Shown: positions 53,025 through 61,252 of the stretch, piece by piece
Numbering within the stretch: position 1 is the stretch's first letter
Layout of the letters: each line of letters begins with the position of its first letter
Assembly (NCBI RefSeq): GCF_000935355.1
Contig: NZ_JXZC01000008.1
Coordinates: 1-64,000, forward strand
Length of the DNA stretch: 64,000 nucleotides
Direction: 5' to 3'
DNA from: Rossellomorea aquimaris
GTDB taxonomy: Bacteria > Bacillota > Bacilli > Bacillales > Bacillaceae_B
The notes under the pieces: generated by a model
The model's database searches: none
The model's input: only the letters and a program-made list of their open reading frames with translations
Told to the model about the DNA's origin: nothing
Program-made: the position numbers and the translations under genes

Positions 53025-53654
53025 TTAGTTGCTAGCCGGATCTGTATCGTCATGGTAAGTTGAGTTACCTGTCTTGGCGTCGAATGTCCAGTCTACTTTC
53101 AGTGTGTCGCCTTGGAATTGGTTTTGGTCCTCGCCGTTATCGACAAACTCGAATAGTACAAAGATTTTTTCTTCTTGTCCCACAGGGATCCCATCCGGTA
53201 CAGGCAGGGCTCCGTCATCGCTGCTTCCAACAAAGGATCCGATTGCTGTTACATCAGGGGTTTCCCCTTGTAATTCAGCCAATGTCGTTTCGACCGCTAC
53301 GTTGGTGGCACTGCTTGTATTGTACATGATCGTTACTTTGATATGTTCTGCCATGTCCCCTGTGTTATCACCTTTTACATCCTCCACTTGATACTTGGTA
53401 TCTAATAGGACTTGATAAATATCAAGTGTCCCATTGTTTTTCAGAGTGAACTCCCGGTAAATTTCGTCGCCTGGCTTGATATTATCGATGTTGACAACGG
53501 TGCTCGGGTTCATCGCCAGATCCAATGTACCTGCCGCAAAGGTGTTCTGTGTGGCCTCTGCATCGCTGAAGTATGAAAACGTCCCTCCCCCAATCAATGA
53601 TAAACCTAACGCTGCACTCATGATCCCTTTACTTACATTCTTAGTAAAACTCAT
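53025..53654 (-). CDS. TasA/CalY-type matrix protein (second locus)
   Basis: This 209-aa protein has the leader MSFTKNVSKGIMSAALGLSL followed by IGGGTFSYFSDAEATQNTFAAGTLDLA, typical of TasA and CalY (camelysin). The mature domain has NIKPGDEIYREFTLKNNGTLD and ends VDWTFDAKTGN with a short polar tail. By family it is an exported fibre-forming matrix protein processed by SipW. ATG 53654 has AAGGAGG 9 nt upstream. It follows sipW, as in the B. subtilis and B. cereus loci. Confidence 0.9.
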   Translation of the reverse strand: MSFTKNVSKGIMSAALGLSLIGGGTFSYFSDAEATQNTFAAGTLDLAMNPSTVVNIDNIKPGDEIYREFTLKNNGTLDIYQVLLDTKYQVEDVKGDNTGDMAEHIKVTIMYNTSSATNVAVETTLAELQGETPDVTAIGSFVGSSDDGALPVPDGIPVGQEEKIFVLFEFVDNGEDQNQFQGDTLKVDWTFDAKTGNSTYHDDTDPASN

Positions 53655-53736
53655 CAATGAATCCTCCTTATTATTAGAAAAAATATAGTAAACTCTTATG
53701 TACGTTTGTTGATACATAGGAGATGAAACCAATACA

Positions 53737-54282
53737 TCATGCTTTGCTTCCTTCAAGTTCATTCTTCGCCACGATAATGGAACGGAACGCAGAAATCAGC
53801 AATAAGATCCCTGGAACAATTAACAATAGAGCTGAGCCTGCTTTTGAATTAGCGTAATTAAGGGCATATCCTATATAGGGAATCGTCAAGTTGGTGTACT
53901 TTCCGATGATATTTTGTGCGGGAACCGTCCATAGATCGGGGCCGTTATTGTTATCCCCCTTGGTTTTATACACTGCTTGTCCATTCTCTTGTTGGACATC
54001 TATGATTCTATGTGTAATCAGCTTATCTTCCATGCGAAAGGTAATGATATCCCCCGTTTTATAAGAAGTATGCTCATCTCCCAGCTTGATGGAAATGATG
54101 GACCCTGTCTGGAATGTAGGTTCCATGGATCCTGATAATACTGCTTTGACCTGGTAGCCCAGAAAGGTCGGTTCCCCTCCTGATAGTCTGGAAGAAAGGA
54201 CGATGAATGCTGTAAAACAGATCATCACGAGAAAGATCGCTCCTATTGCACTACTCACTATGTTCCACAGTTTCTTCTTCAT
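53737..54282 (-). CDS. sipW: Signal peptidase I SipW
   Basis: This 181-aa ER-type signal peptidase has an N-terminal helix (about 10-30), nucleophile S52 (LSGSMEP), catalytic H91 (THRIID) and KGDNN at about 109-113. A C-terminal helix spans about 150-172. It processes TasA-like substrates. Its start lies 32 bases inside the upstream DUF4047 gene (AGGTGA ribosome site), so translation is coupled. It is of normal SipW length, unlike the polytopic peptidase at 21519. Confidence 0.93.
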   Translation of the reverse strand: MKKKLWNIVSSAIGAIFLVMICFTAFIVLSSRLSGGEPTFLGYQVKAVLSGSMEPTFQTGSIISIKLGDEHTSYKTGDIITFRMEDKLITHRIIDVQQENGQAVYKTKGDNNNGPDLWTVPAQNIIGKYTNLTIPYIGYALNYANSKAGSALLLIVPGILLLISAFRSIIVAKNELEGSKA

Positions 54283-55009
54283 GTTCTGTCACCTGCTTAT
54301 CATTCGTTATTTCCGATGGTGCTTCATCAGTCATTTCCGTTGAGTCTTCATCCGTTATTTCCGTTAATAATGCTTTATCCTGAAATTCAGAGCTCTCTGG
54401 GTCTGGATTCGTCTTAGGTTGTTCTATAGAAGGTTTTTCTGGGTCTGGATTCGTTTGATTTGAATCTACAGAAGGTTCCACTTGATCTTCCAGGTCTTGT
54501 ATCTGCAATAAGATAGAAGAACGAATGGCCTCTATATGTGAAAAGTCAACAGTTGCTCGAACCTTTTCCATCATATCTTCAACATGCTGAAAACCCTCAC
54601 GTACATAATCATATGTATGGACGTTCGTGACTTCCTGTTTCTGAATGTCCATATGATACGCGGACATTTCATCATACAGATTTTTCATAGTACTTATTTG
54701 GCGAGTGAGCTCCTCTTCCATGGCTCTCACCTCATCCAGTTGCTTATGTAATTCTTCTATTGATGCTTTTGGTGGAGGAGCAACAATGGCATGAAAAGTG
54801 TGTTCCATACTTTTTGACACCTTCTGTACACGATCCTCAATCCCGTGAATGGTTGCCGGAAAAACAAACGCCGCATTCATGGTGATCGGACCTGGTGAAA
54901 CCTGGCTTGAAAATGCCGCTTCTGTTTCTCCTACCAGCTGAGTCCCTGCATAAAAGGCCATACAACATAAAGAAGGCAGGAGTATGGTTTGTTGAATTCG
55001 TCTTCTCAC
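54251..55009 (-). CDS. DUF4047-type exported protein of the sipW operon
   Basis: This 252-aa protein has a basic N-terminus and a hydrophobic segment leading to GETEAAFSSQVSPGPI, which fits a SipW-type leader. A helical, coiled-coil-prone region follows (about 70-165). The tail is rich in Glu, Pro, Ser and Thr, with repeats of NPDPEKPSIEQ and EITDEDSTEM type. I associate it with DUF4047, which precedes sipW in many Bacillus genomes. It may play a TapA-like accessory or anchoring role. GTG 55009 has AGGGAG 7 nt upstream. Confidence 0.7.
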   Translation of the reverse strand: MRRRIQQTILLPSLCCMAFYAGTQLVGETEAAFSSQVSPGPITMNAAFVFPATIHGIEDRVQKVSKSMEHTFHAIVAPPPKASIEELHKQLDEVRAMEEELTRQISTMKNLYDEMSAYHMDIQKQEVTNVHTYDYVREGFQHVEDMMEKVRATVDFSHIEAIRSSILLQIQDLEDQVEPSVDSNQTNPDPEKPSIEQPKTNPDPESSEFQDKALLTEITDEDSTEMTDEAPSEITNDKQVTEHEEETVEHSE

Positions 55010-55218
55010 TTAATCACTCCCTTTTGCTGACTCTAAGTATACAGAATTATCAAACAAAGGAAATTGGGTTATTCTGACCGGAAAACGGGGAGGAATTTTG
55101 TCGAATAATGCCGTTTTTGCGGAAAATCACACAGTAATTAACCCAATTGATTTCACCTTCAACTTTCTCAATAATTTAAATTGTTAGATATCTTATCTCG
55201 ACGAGAGGGTGAAAGTGT

Positions 55219-56967
55219 TTGAAAAAGAAAAAGCAGAAGAAAATGAGTAAAAAAGCGGCCATTCCAGCTGTACTGGCTCTATCGGTCACATTGGGAGGAT
55301 TAGTGCCATCCGTGCCTGGATTTGCAGGATCATCAAGCGTCGTTTCTGTACAAGCTGAGGGATTGAGCAAGCAAGAGGTTGTAAAGGCGTTCCTTCAATC
55401 AAAAGTAATGGAGAAAACAAAATCCCTGACGGCAGGAGATCAGTTCAAAATCATCAGTGAGGAAACGGATAGCGAAACCGGTACATACCATGTACGCACT
55501 GTCGAGCAGTATCAAGGCATACCGATCTATGGTTCAGGTCAAACCGTTGCGTTAGATGCAAATAATAACGTATATGCATCATTTGGTAACGTGACCCAAA
55601 AGCTTGCCCGTACCATCATCCCGACAGAAGCAGCCATTGAAAAGGAAGCAGCAGAGAACATCGCCAAAGCTGGTGTGTCATCCGACATTGGGGTAGATGA
55701 GCTGGAAACGTACGATGGCCTCGATACAGAGTTGACGATTTATCCCCATGAAGGGAAATACTACTTAACCTACTTGGTGAAAGTATCTACTTCCACTCCG
55801 ACTCCAGGCTATTTCCATTACTTCGTGGATGCGACAAACGGGGAAGTGGTCAACAGCTTTAACGCCATACATGAAGTGGATCCGACAAGTCTTTCAGTAG
55901 CGGTAGGCAGAGGATTGAACGTATTTGGGAAAATGCAGTCATTCCCTGTAGGAAAGGATACGGCAACCGCAACCAGTTATTTATATGGCGGTTCTATTGC
56001 GGGGGGATCATTTAGCAAACCTAATATTGTACCTATAGCGACATTTGATGCCCGCCGTATGGGGGAAACTCCATTTATCCTGCTTTCGGCACTATTTGGA
56101 TTCACTGGATTTGAAATCAAGACCAATAGTTCCACGAATTTCTTCTACGACCCTGCAGCCGTTTCAGCACATACAAACGCTGATAAAATAAACAAGTACT
56201 ATCAACTTGCCCACAAACGCAACGGAATCGACGGCAAAGGTACACCATTCATCAGTACGGTCCACATAGGTTCTAAGTGGAATAATGCTGCCTGGAACGG
56301 TAAGCAAATGCTGTACGGAGATGGCGACGGGAACCTTCTTGGTTCATTAGCCGGCGGCTTGGACGTGGCTGGTCATGAAATTACGCACGGTGTCATTGAA
56401 CACACGGCAAACCTGACGTATCAAGATGAATCAGGGGCCATTAATGAATCATTAGCGGATATCTTCGGGGAAATATCTGAAATGTACTCATCCGGTTCTT
56501 ATACAAATCCTTCAGAGTGGGAAATGGGTGAGGATATCTATACTCCGAATAAAGCGGGAGACGGCGGGCTTCGGTCAATGAAAGATCCTCGTTCCAAAAC
56601 CGTCCCTGCAGCATACGGCCTGAGGGATAACCGTTACCCGGATCACTATGAAGACCGCTATGTCGGGGAACTAGATAAAGGCGGCGTGCATATTAACAGC
56701 AGTATCAACAATAAAGCAGCCTACCTGATTTCAGAGGGCGGCACACACAATGGCGTAACGGTGACTGGAGTTGGTGCCGGCATAACAGGCACCATCTACT
56801 ACGATGCATTAACAAAGTACCTGACACCTTCCTCTGGATTCAAAGAAATGCGCGAAGCTGCCATCCAGGCCGCTCGAGACAAATATCCAGATAAGAATGG
56901 TCAACCATCAGTACAAACAAAAGCAGTCATCGATGCTTACGATGCTGTAGGTGTTCCAGCTGAATAA
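55219..56967 (+). CDS. Secreted M4-family metalloprotease (bacillolysin-like)
   Basis: This 582-aa precursor has a signal peptide (about 1-35), FTP and PepSY-like propeptide domains (about 45-220) and a thermolysin-type catalytic domain. Zinc ligands are H386, H390 (GHEITHG) and E410 (INESLADIFGE). The catalytic residue is E387, and H491 (GGVHINSS) stabilises the transition state. It is an extracellular neutral protease. TTG 55219 is the start, with GAGGGTGA 8 nt upstream; the internal ATG lacks a site. The mature N-terminal region (SIAGGSFSKPNIV) is more diverged than usual. A repeat arm and terminator follow. Confidence 0.93.
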   Translation: MKKKKQKKMSKKAAIPAVLALSVTLGGLVPSVPGFAGSSSVVSVQAEGLSKQEVVKAFLQSKVMEKTKSLTAGDQFKIISEETDSETGTYHVRTVEQYQGIPIYGSGQTVALDANNNVYASFGNVTQKLARTIIPTEAAIEKEAAENIAKAGVSSDIGVDELETYDGLDTELTIYPHEGKYYLTYLVKVSTSTPTPGYFHYFVDATNGEVVNSFNAIHEVDPTSLSVAVGRGLNVFGKMQSFPVGKDTATATSYLYGGSIAGGSFSKPNIVPIATFDARRMGETPFILLSALFGFTGFEIKTNSSTNFFYDPAAVSAHTNADKINKYYQLAHKRNGIDGKGTPFISTVHIGSKWNNAAWNGKQMLYGDGDGNLLGSLAGGLDVAGHEITHGVIEHTANLTYQDESGAINESLADIFGEISEMYSSGSYTNPSEWEMGEDIYTPNKAGDGGLRSMKDPRSKTVPAAYGLRDNRYPDHYEDRYVGELDKGGVHINSSINNKAAYLISEGGTHNGVTVTGVGAGITGTIYYDALTKYLTPSSGFKEMREAAIQAARDKYPDKNGQPSVQTKAVIDAYDAVGVPAE

Positions 56968-56991
56968 TAGTGGGACATAATGGGTCTGGTG

Positions 56992-57058
56992 CCGGGACGG
57001 GGGGACAGTTCCTTGTCCCAGGAGCCATCGAAACGAGGGGTTTTCCCTCGTTTTTTTT
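56992..57058 (+). terminator. Repeat arm followed by terminator
   Basis: GGGACGGGGGGACAGTTCC and TTGTCCC (56994-57019) precede AAACGAGGG/CCCTCGTTT with a long T run (57031-57058). This is the left half of the composite element used as, or placed at, the protease terminator. Confidence 0.8.
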
Positions 57059-57540
57059 AGATTCTTTCCTATTAATAGAAATCTATTTATTTACGATAGT
57101 AGTTTTAGAGCATGGGCTTCTTTTATACTCTTCCATTACTTGAGGCAGTAAAAAGTTTCAGAGTAACCAGGTTTAACTGACCACCTGAAGAAAATTCGAC
57201 AAGTAGGATCAATTATTTCAAATGAGGATTAATGAATTGAATACAGGATCAATAATCCGAATGCAGGACTAATAATCCCCATTCAGGATTGAAAATAGTC
57301 CGATCAGGATTAATTCTTCAACAGAGAGACCCTCACCATCATTTCCGGCCACAATATGTACCCATGGAACTCTCAATATCCCATCTCAATTCAATATTCT
57401 GCAACTTACCTGCAGATTTCCGACAAAAAAGAGAGAGTAGAAACATATGAGCATCTGCTCAATCACAAAAACCAGTCGATGCATTTTCTGCTGAAAATAA
57501 AAAATGGAACGTGGTGCCTGTTCCCACGTCCCATCATAAA
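57059..57540. repeat. Gap with six 20-bp tandem repeats
   Basis: No supported gene is present. From about 57200 to 57320 the motif AGGAT(T/C)AAT recurs with AGG at 57205, 57225, 57245, 57265, 57285 and 57306, a period of 20 bp. Units are diverged and partly self-complementary (GGATTAATAATCC-like). A further GGGACAGG-family arm lies at 57510-57533. Purpose unknown. Confidence 0.7.
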
Positions 57541-57577
57541 AAAAGGATTCATACTCCTATGAGAATGAATCCTTTTG
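57541..57577 (-). terminator. Terminator of the DUF4190 gene
   Basis: AAAAGGATTCAT pairs with ATGAATCCTTTT. The minus-strand side runs into TTTTTTT. Confidence 0.7.
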
Positions 57578-57610
57578 AAAAAAGAGATAAAATTCAACCT
57601 CGCCTACACC

Positions 57611-57895
57611 CTACATTCCTGCTGAAGATCCTGCGGCCACAAGGATCCAAAACCCAAATTTATAAATAAACGTTACGATTCCAAGAATAAGACCGGTATA
57701 ACTCATGCCCTTCGACTGCCCACGTTTCAAGCCTACTGCACCAAAGACAATCGCAAGGATCCAGGCAGGAAGCATGAACCATCCGAGAAACGGCACTAGA
57801 CCAAGTACTAACCCTACAATTCCCAGGACAAGGGCTGACACCGCCATTCCATTTCCAGTTGTATGCACTTCATTCAATTCTTTTTGCATCTCCAT
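57611..57895 (-). CDS. Small DUF4190-type membrane protein
   Basis: This 94-aa protein has a polar N-terminus, then two or three glycine-rich transmembrane helices (MAVSALVLGIVGLVLGLVPF; TGLILGIVTFIYKFGF). The pattern is DUF4190. AGGTGA lies upstream; the third codon is a second possible ATG with better spacing. Its function is unknown. It has no obvious operon partner. Confidence 0.8.
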   Translation of the reverse strand: MEMQKELNEVHTTGNGMAVSALVLGIVGLVLGLVPFLGWFMLPAWILAIVFGAVGLKRGQSKGMSYTGLILGIVTFIYKFGFWILVAAGSSAGM

Positions 57896-57965
57896 CTCAT
57901 CACCTCATTTCAAAATATGGTGATGTGAGGAGGTTTATTCCATAATTTCACAAAAGTATTACTGA

Positions 57966-58078
57966 TGGTGGGACGAAGGAACAGGTCCCTTGTCCCAGAA
58001 TCTAAATAGAGACAAGAGGATTTGCCCCCTCGTTTTTCTCAATGTTTGGGACGAGGTGCCTGTCCCCACGCCCCATCC
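57966..58078. repeat. Composite palindromic element (best-preserved copy)
   Basis: The left arm is GGAACAGGTCCCTTGTCCC (57978-57996) followed by AGAATCTAAATAGAGAC. The central terminator-like hairpin is GAGGATTTGCCCCCTCG (58016-58032) with TTTTTCTC. The right arm is GACGAGGTGCCTGTCCCC (58049-58066) and ends at 58078, eight bases before the stop codon of the minus-strand neighbour. Confidence 0.78.
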
Positions 58079-58085
58079 CAAAAAA

Positions 58086-58820
58086 CTAGCTCTTCCGATA
58101 TTTATCCTCGATGATTTTGTAGTTTTCATGGTTAATCTTAGCCCACTCGGTCTTCTTATAATTAAGCCCTTTGAGAATCTGGTTGTTCCATTCAAGATCA
58201 AACTCCCTGAAAAAAACTGATTTAGCCCATGCCTTCATGTCCTTATGCTCAGGATGTTTCTCATTACGATAAGCTTCAAGGAATTCATAGAATCCATGTA
58301 TACCGCCAACATCTTCAGGTGGCGCTGTTTCCGCTCCATCAAGAAGGGTTGGATAGCCAAAGTAGTAATCGTCTACAATTTGCTCTAGCTTTATAGTGAA
58401 CTGCCAACCATCACCAAAATCATAGGAATACCTGATTTCCTTATGCTTCTCCAGATACTCATCGATCTTTAAACCAGTGGGTTTTCGGACTTCTAGCTTT
58501 AATCTTTCCTGATATTTTTTTTCAAATTCCAGCATTTCATGTGGGGTCGACTTCAGCTGTTCTTCATACATGGCCTTGTTTTTCTTATAATGCTGATGCT
58601 CAAGATAAGCTTCCTCATGATTCGTGACAATCTTATGGTCCTGCCTCAAGTCGAATTCAAAGAGGTGATACCCTTCATGTGGATAACCACTCCTAAAATT
58701 GGTTACGTTCTGGATGATATCATGTAGCCTTTTATAAGTTGCTCCTGCCGGCATGATGACCCGTCTCCATATTGGCGGCTTGGTATCTTCTAATTCTATT
58801 CTGACAATATATGCTTTCAA
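58086..58820 (-). CDS. Plasmid pRiA4b ORF-3 family protein
   Basis: This 244-aa protein begins MKAYIVRIELEDTKPPIWRR and continues with PAGATYKRLHDIIQNVTNF, HLFEFD, then YSYDFGDGWQFTIKLE and CPPEDVGG-like EDVGGIHGFYEFL. This is the pRiA4b ORF-3-like family (PF07929). The family is widespread in mobile elements and chromosomes and has no established function. TTG 58820 is chosen (AGGAGTG 9 nt upstream) because it gives the usual family N-terminus; GTG 58841 overlaps that site. Confidence 0.87.
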   Translation of the reverse strand: MKAYIVRIELEDTKPPIWRRVIMPAGATYKRLHDIIQNVTNFRSGYPHEGYHLFEFDLRQDHKIVTNHEEAYLEHQHYKKNKAMYEEQLKSTPHEMLEFEKKYQERLKLEVRKPTGLKIDEYLEKHKEIRYSYDFGDGWQFTIKLEQIVDDYYFGYPTLLDGAETAPPEDVGGIHGFYEFLEAYRNEKHPEHKDMKAWAKSVFFREFDLEWNNQILKGLNYKKTEWAKINHENYKIIEDKYRKS

Positions 58821-59036
58821 TTTGGATTCACTCCTATTCACTATTTGATGAGAAGAGACAAAAAGGCGGTTTCCTTGTCCGATGACAGTTGAGAACCAGA
58901 GAGCACCCCAACGTTCTTTTCACTATTAATGGGAGGTGTAAACTGCTCCTCAACCATTCTGCCCAACATGTCCAGGGATGAGAATAACCGTCCCCCCATT
59001 TTCATAATTATAGAGTAAACGAAGGGAGCTGGTCTC

Positions 59037-59399
59037 ATGCTTGAATGGAGTGCTGTCATTGCAGCCGTTGCGTTCACCATTCTCGTCATCTATTTAATTA
59101 TGACATTAAGAAAAGTAATGGCAACACTAACAGAAACGGAAAAGACACTGTCTGACGCCAGGAAAGCTGTGAACGGAGTGACAGAGGAGGCAGAAGAACT
59201 GATTCACACGGCCAATCAGATTTCGGATGATGTAAAAGGAAAAATGAAAGCCGTCGACCCTTTGCTTGAGTCAGTACATGATGTGGGTGACATGTTACAA
59301 AATGTGACCAGCTCGGTGAAAAGAACCGCTTTGCAAAAGAGGAATCCAAAAACCATTCATGCGCAGGAGAGGAATTCCGTGCAAATTAAATTGAAGTGA
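59037..59399 (+). CDS. DUF948 (YtxG-like) general-stress-type protein
   Basis: This 120-aa protein has one N-terminal membrane helix (about 4-25) followed by a long amphipathic helical region with heptads (TEKTLSDARKAVNGVTEEAEELI). It is typical of DUF948/YtxG proteins, which in B. subtilis belong to a stress-induced group. GGGAG precedes ATG 59037. It is followed by a compact terminator (GAGGCCGG/CCGGCCTC, 59405-59425, then TTATTTG). Confidence 0.85.
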   Translation: MLEWSAVIAAVAFTILVIYLIMTLRKVMATLTETEKTLSDARKAVNGVTEEAEELIHTANQISDDVKGKMKAVDPLLESVHDVGDMLQNVTSSVKRTALQKRNPKTIHAQERNSVQIKLK

Positions 59400-59404
59400 G
59401 TATA

Positions 59405-59429
59405 GAGGCCGGGACAACCGGCCTCTTAT
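59405..59429 (+). terminator. Terminator of the DUF948 gene
   Basis: The stem GAGGCCGG/CCGGCCTC with loop GACAA is followed by TTATTTG. Confidence 0.75.
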
Positions 59430-59525
59430 TTGTGTAGGGGGGTTTCCCTAATCATTCTCTGCTTATAAATCCAGACTCCATATACGTATAATCTAAAGTT
59501 ATTCAGTAAAAAGGGAGGAAATCTC

Positions 59526-59654
59526 ATGGGAAAAGAACAGGAAAGTCTATCAGACGAAATAAAGAAAAAGGATTCTGATTTTGACAAAGAAATGTTGGGA
59601 TACAATGAAGAGATAGAAAAATTGAAGGAAAATATATTAGATAATAAGGAGTAG
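59526..59654 (+). CDS. 42-aa highly charged helical peptide
   Basis: The frame MGKEQESLSDEIKKKDSDFD followed by KEMLGYNEEIEKLKENILDNKE is rich in Glu, Lys and Asp and predicts one long helix. A strong ribosome site (AGGGAGG, 8 nt before ATG) and clean start/stop support it. There is no signal or cysteine. Function unknown; similar short charged proteins occur among sporulation and stress proteins of Bacillus. Confidence 0.6.
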   Translation: MGKEQESLSDEIKKKDSDFDKEMLGYNEEIEKLKENILDNKE

Positions 59655-59689
59655 GTGGATACGATGGGAGATCTACTGTTCCGAGACCC

Positions 59690-59762
59690 TAATAAAGGCG
59701 AGGAATTCGCTCCCTCGTCTTCCTCACTTTCTCGGACACGGTTCCTGTCCCCTCGCCCCGCA
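59690..59762. repeat. Palindromic element overlapping the end of the third appendage-like gene
   Basis: A terminator-like GGCGAGGAATT/GCTCCCTCG hairpin at 59697-59718 is followed by the arm GACACGGTTCCTGTCCCC (59736-59753). The arm codes for the last dozen residues of the minus-strand appendage-like gene. Confidence 0.7.
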
Positions 59763-60116
59763 ACAGATGCAAAAGTCGTGAATATACTTGATTTGACCTC
59801 TGCACGTATCTTGAGGGTCAATGCCTAAGCAGTTAATGGTAATCTTTCTTACATTCTCTAGATCATACCTTCTACCGTTCGTTATGGGAATGTTTCTTAT
59901 GATTGGGGCTTGATTGTCTGTTTCTATTTCAACTGAAATGGTACATTCGTTCGGAAAAGAAAAATTACTGATCGTTAACATCCCTTTATTATGGTTGGGA
60001 GTGACATCTTCAAATAGAACGAGTGCTTCTCCGTTACAAGGCAATGTGAAAGAATCCTCTTCTATTTGTATTCTCTCAACAAAACAAGAAGATTGTTTAA
60101 TCTTTTTTTTATGCAT
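59724..60116 (-). CDS. S-Ena-type endospore appendage-like protein (1 of 3)
   Basis: This 130-aa protein has an N-terminal Cys (SSCFVERI), CNGEALVLFEDVTPNHNKG, beta-rich core, LENVRKITINCLG and C-terminal HDFCICC. The pattern is that of S-Ena type endospore appendage subunits (DUF3992), in which N-terminal cysteines crosslink stacked subunits. The tail after CICC (GARGQEPCPRK) is encoded by a GGGACAGG-family repeat and is absent from the two paralogs. GGAGG lies 7 nt before ATG 60116. It is the last gene of the three-gene operon. Confidence 0.72.
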   Translation of the reverse strand: MHKKKIKQSSCFVERIQIEEDSFTLPCNGEALVLFEDVTPNHNKGMLTISNFSFPNECTISVEIETDNQAPIIRNIPITNGRRYDLENVRKITINCLGIDPQDTCRGQIKYIHDFCICCGARGQEPCPRK

Positions 60117-60133
60117 GATGATACCTCCAATCT

Positions 60134-60493
60134 TTAGTTATTATCGGATTTGCAACATATACAGAAATACTTTGTAATTTCCAGACGTGCTTGACATGTA
60201 CAAGCTTGTTCGAGGTTTGTACAACGGCATAAAGCTGTGATCTCTCTTACGTTTTCAATAAGGATCCGCGACTTCTGTTCTGTTGTCACTATCCGTTGAA
60301 ACTCTCCTTCATCTGTCTTAAATGTAAGGATCAGATCGCAGTCTTCTTGAATATTAAATCTCTCTATAACGATATACATTTTATTATGGTTGGAAGAGAA
60401 GTCTTCGTAATAAAGCTGTGTTCCCTCATTGCAGTCTTGTGATACAAAGATGTTAAGTTCTCTCTTTTGTAAAAAACAAGCAGAAATCAACAT
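60134..60493 (-). CDS. S-Ena-type endospore appendage-like protein (2 of 3)
   Basis: This 119-aa paralog has CFLQKREL near the start, QDCNEGTQLYYEDFSSNHNK, IENVREITALC, a CTNLEQACTCQAR segment and KYFCICCKSDNN. It has more cysteines than its neighbours. ATG 60493 has AAGGAGTG upstream; the frame remains open for ten more codons without a site. It would be exposed on the spore surface if the family assignment is right. Confidence 0.72.
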   Translation of the reverse strand: MLISACFLQKRELNIFVSQDCNEGTQLYYEDFSSNHNKMYIVIERFNIQEDCDLILTFKTDEGEFQRIVTTEQKSRILIENVREITALCRCTNLEQACTCQARLEITKYFCICCKSDNN

Positions 60494-60523
60494 TCTCACT
60501 CCTTTCTTATGATTAATAGTCAT

Positions 60524-60892
60524 CTATTTCTTGCAGGAAAACTCATTGCAGCATATACAGAAATCGCGTTCAATTGAAATGTTTGCCGAGCATAGATTTA
60601 AGCTACCTTCCCCGATGCAATTGGCTCTTATCTCCCTTACATTTTCAACTTCAATAAAGGTACCTCTATTACTCGGCGGGAACATACGGACAAGCTCTTC
60701 TTGATCTGTGACGATAATCAAGCGAAGTATACAGGCGTCAGGATTATTACCTGGTTCAATACCGATCAATGATTTATTATGGTTGGTTGTGAAATCTTCA
60801 TAAACAATTGATTCTTCTTGATTACACGCTTGAACAAAAAGAATAGTGGAACTAGTCTTTCTTACAAAACATGGATCTTTTCTTCCACCCAT
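60524..60892 (-). CDS. S-Ena-type endospore appendage-like protein (3 of 3)
   Basis: This 122-aa paralog has CFVRKTSS near the start, ACNQEESIVYEDFTTNHNK, VENVREIRANCIGEGS and RDFCICCNEFSCKK. AAGGAGG lies upstream of ATG 60892. It is the first gene of the operon (gaps of 30 and 17 bases to the next two). Three different subunits in one operon recall Ena operons of the B. cereus group, where two major subunits and a third gene are needed for fibre assembly. Confidence 0.72.
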   Translation of the reverse strand: MGGRKDPCFVRKTSSTILFVQACNQEESIVYEDFTTNHNKSLIGIEPGNNPDACILRLIIVTDQEELVRMFPPSNRGTFIEVENVREIRANCIGEGSLNLCSANISIERDFCICCNEFSCKK

Positions 60893-61252
60893 TTTAAAAA
60901 ACCTCCTTTTTTTTCATATACTACAAGCTATGCAAGTCTACTAAATGTGTTTGGGTAATAAACGGAGATTTGAAGAGGAATGCTAGAGCGGGAGAGGATT
61001 CCACCCGCCCCCTGACGCTTTAAATCGATTATCAACCCCTGTTCCCTAACCACTCGGCTTACTAAAAAACAAAAAGATCCCTCACTGCGTTTATCATTAC
61101 ACTCCAAAAAATAAAGATGTCGGTTTTCATCTTGTCCTGTTCTTGGGGACAAGGAACCCGCCCCAAAGTCCCTATCCCCAAAACAAAAAGTAGTCATATT
61201 TTCACATCTAATTGGTATTTATTAGTTATATGCCCAGAAAGGAGTTTTGCTG
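60893..61252. other. Intergenic region between appendage-like operon and zinc-ribbon genes
   Basis: No gene is seen. The promoter of the appendage-like operon must lie near 60910-60960. A degenerate repeat arm (GGGGACAAGGAACCCGCCCC) lies at 61145-61164. Confidence 0.5.

Noticed and set aside
54300-54500. Internal repeats in the DUF4047-type gene as a mobile repeat
   Set aside because: They are in-frame low-complexity Pro/Glu/Thr codons of the tail, not an interspersed element.
57200-57320. CRISPR-like array
   Set aside because: The 20-bp units are directly adjacent without unique spacers and are strongly diverged.
57356-57562. 68-codon plus-strand frame after the metalloprotease
   Set aside because: There is no ribosome site, no homology I can see, and it runs through a repeat arm and a terminator.
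59664-59828. 54-codon frame following the 42-aa peptide gene
   Set aside because: It is made of repeat DNA and antisense of the appendage-like gene; composition is not protein-like.
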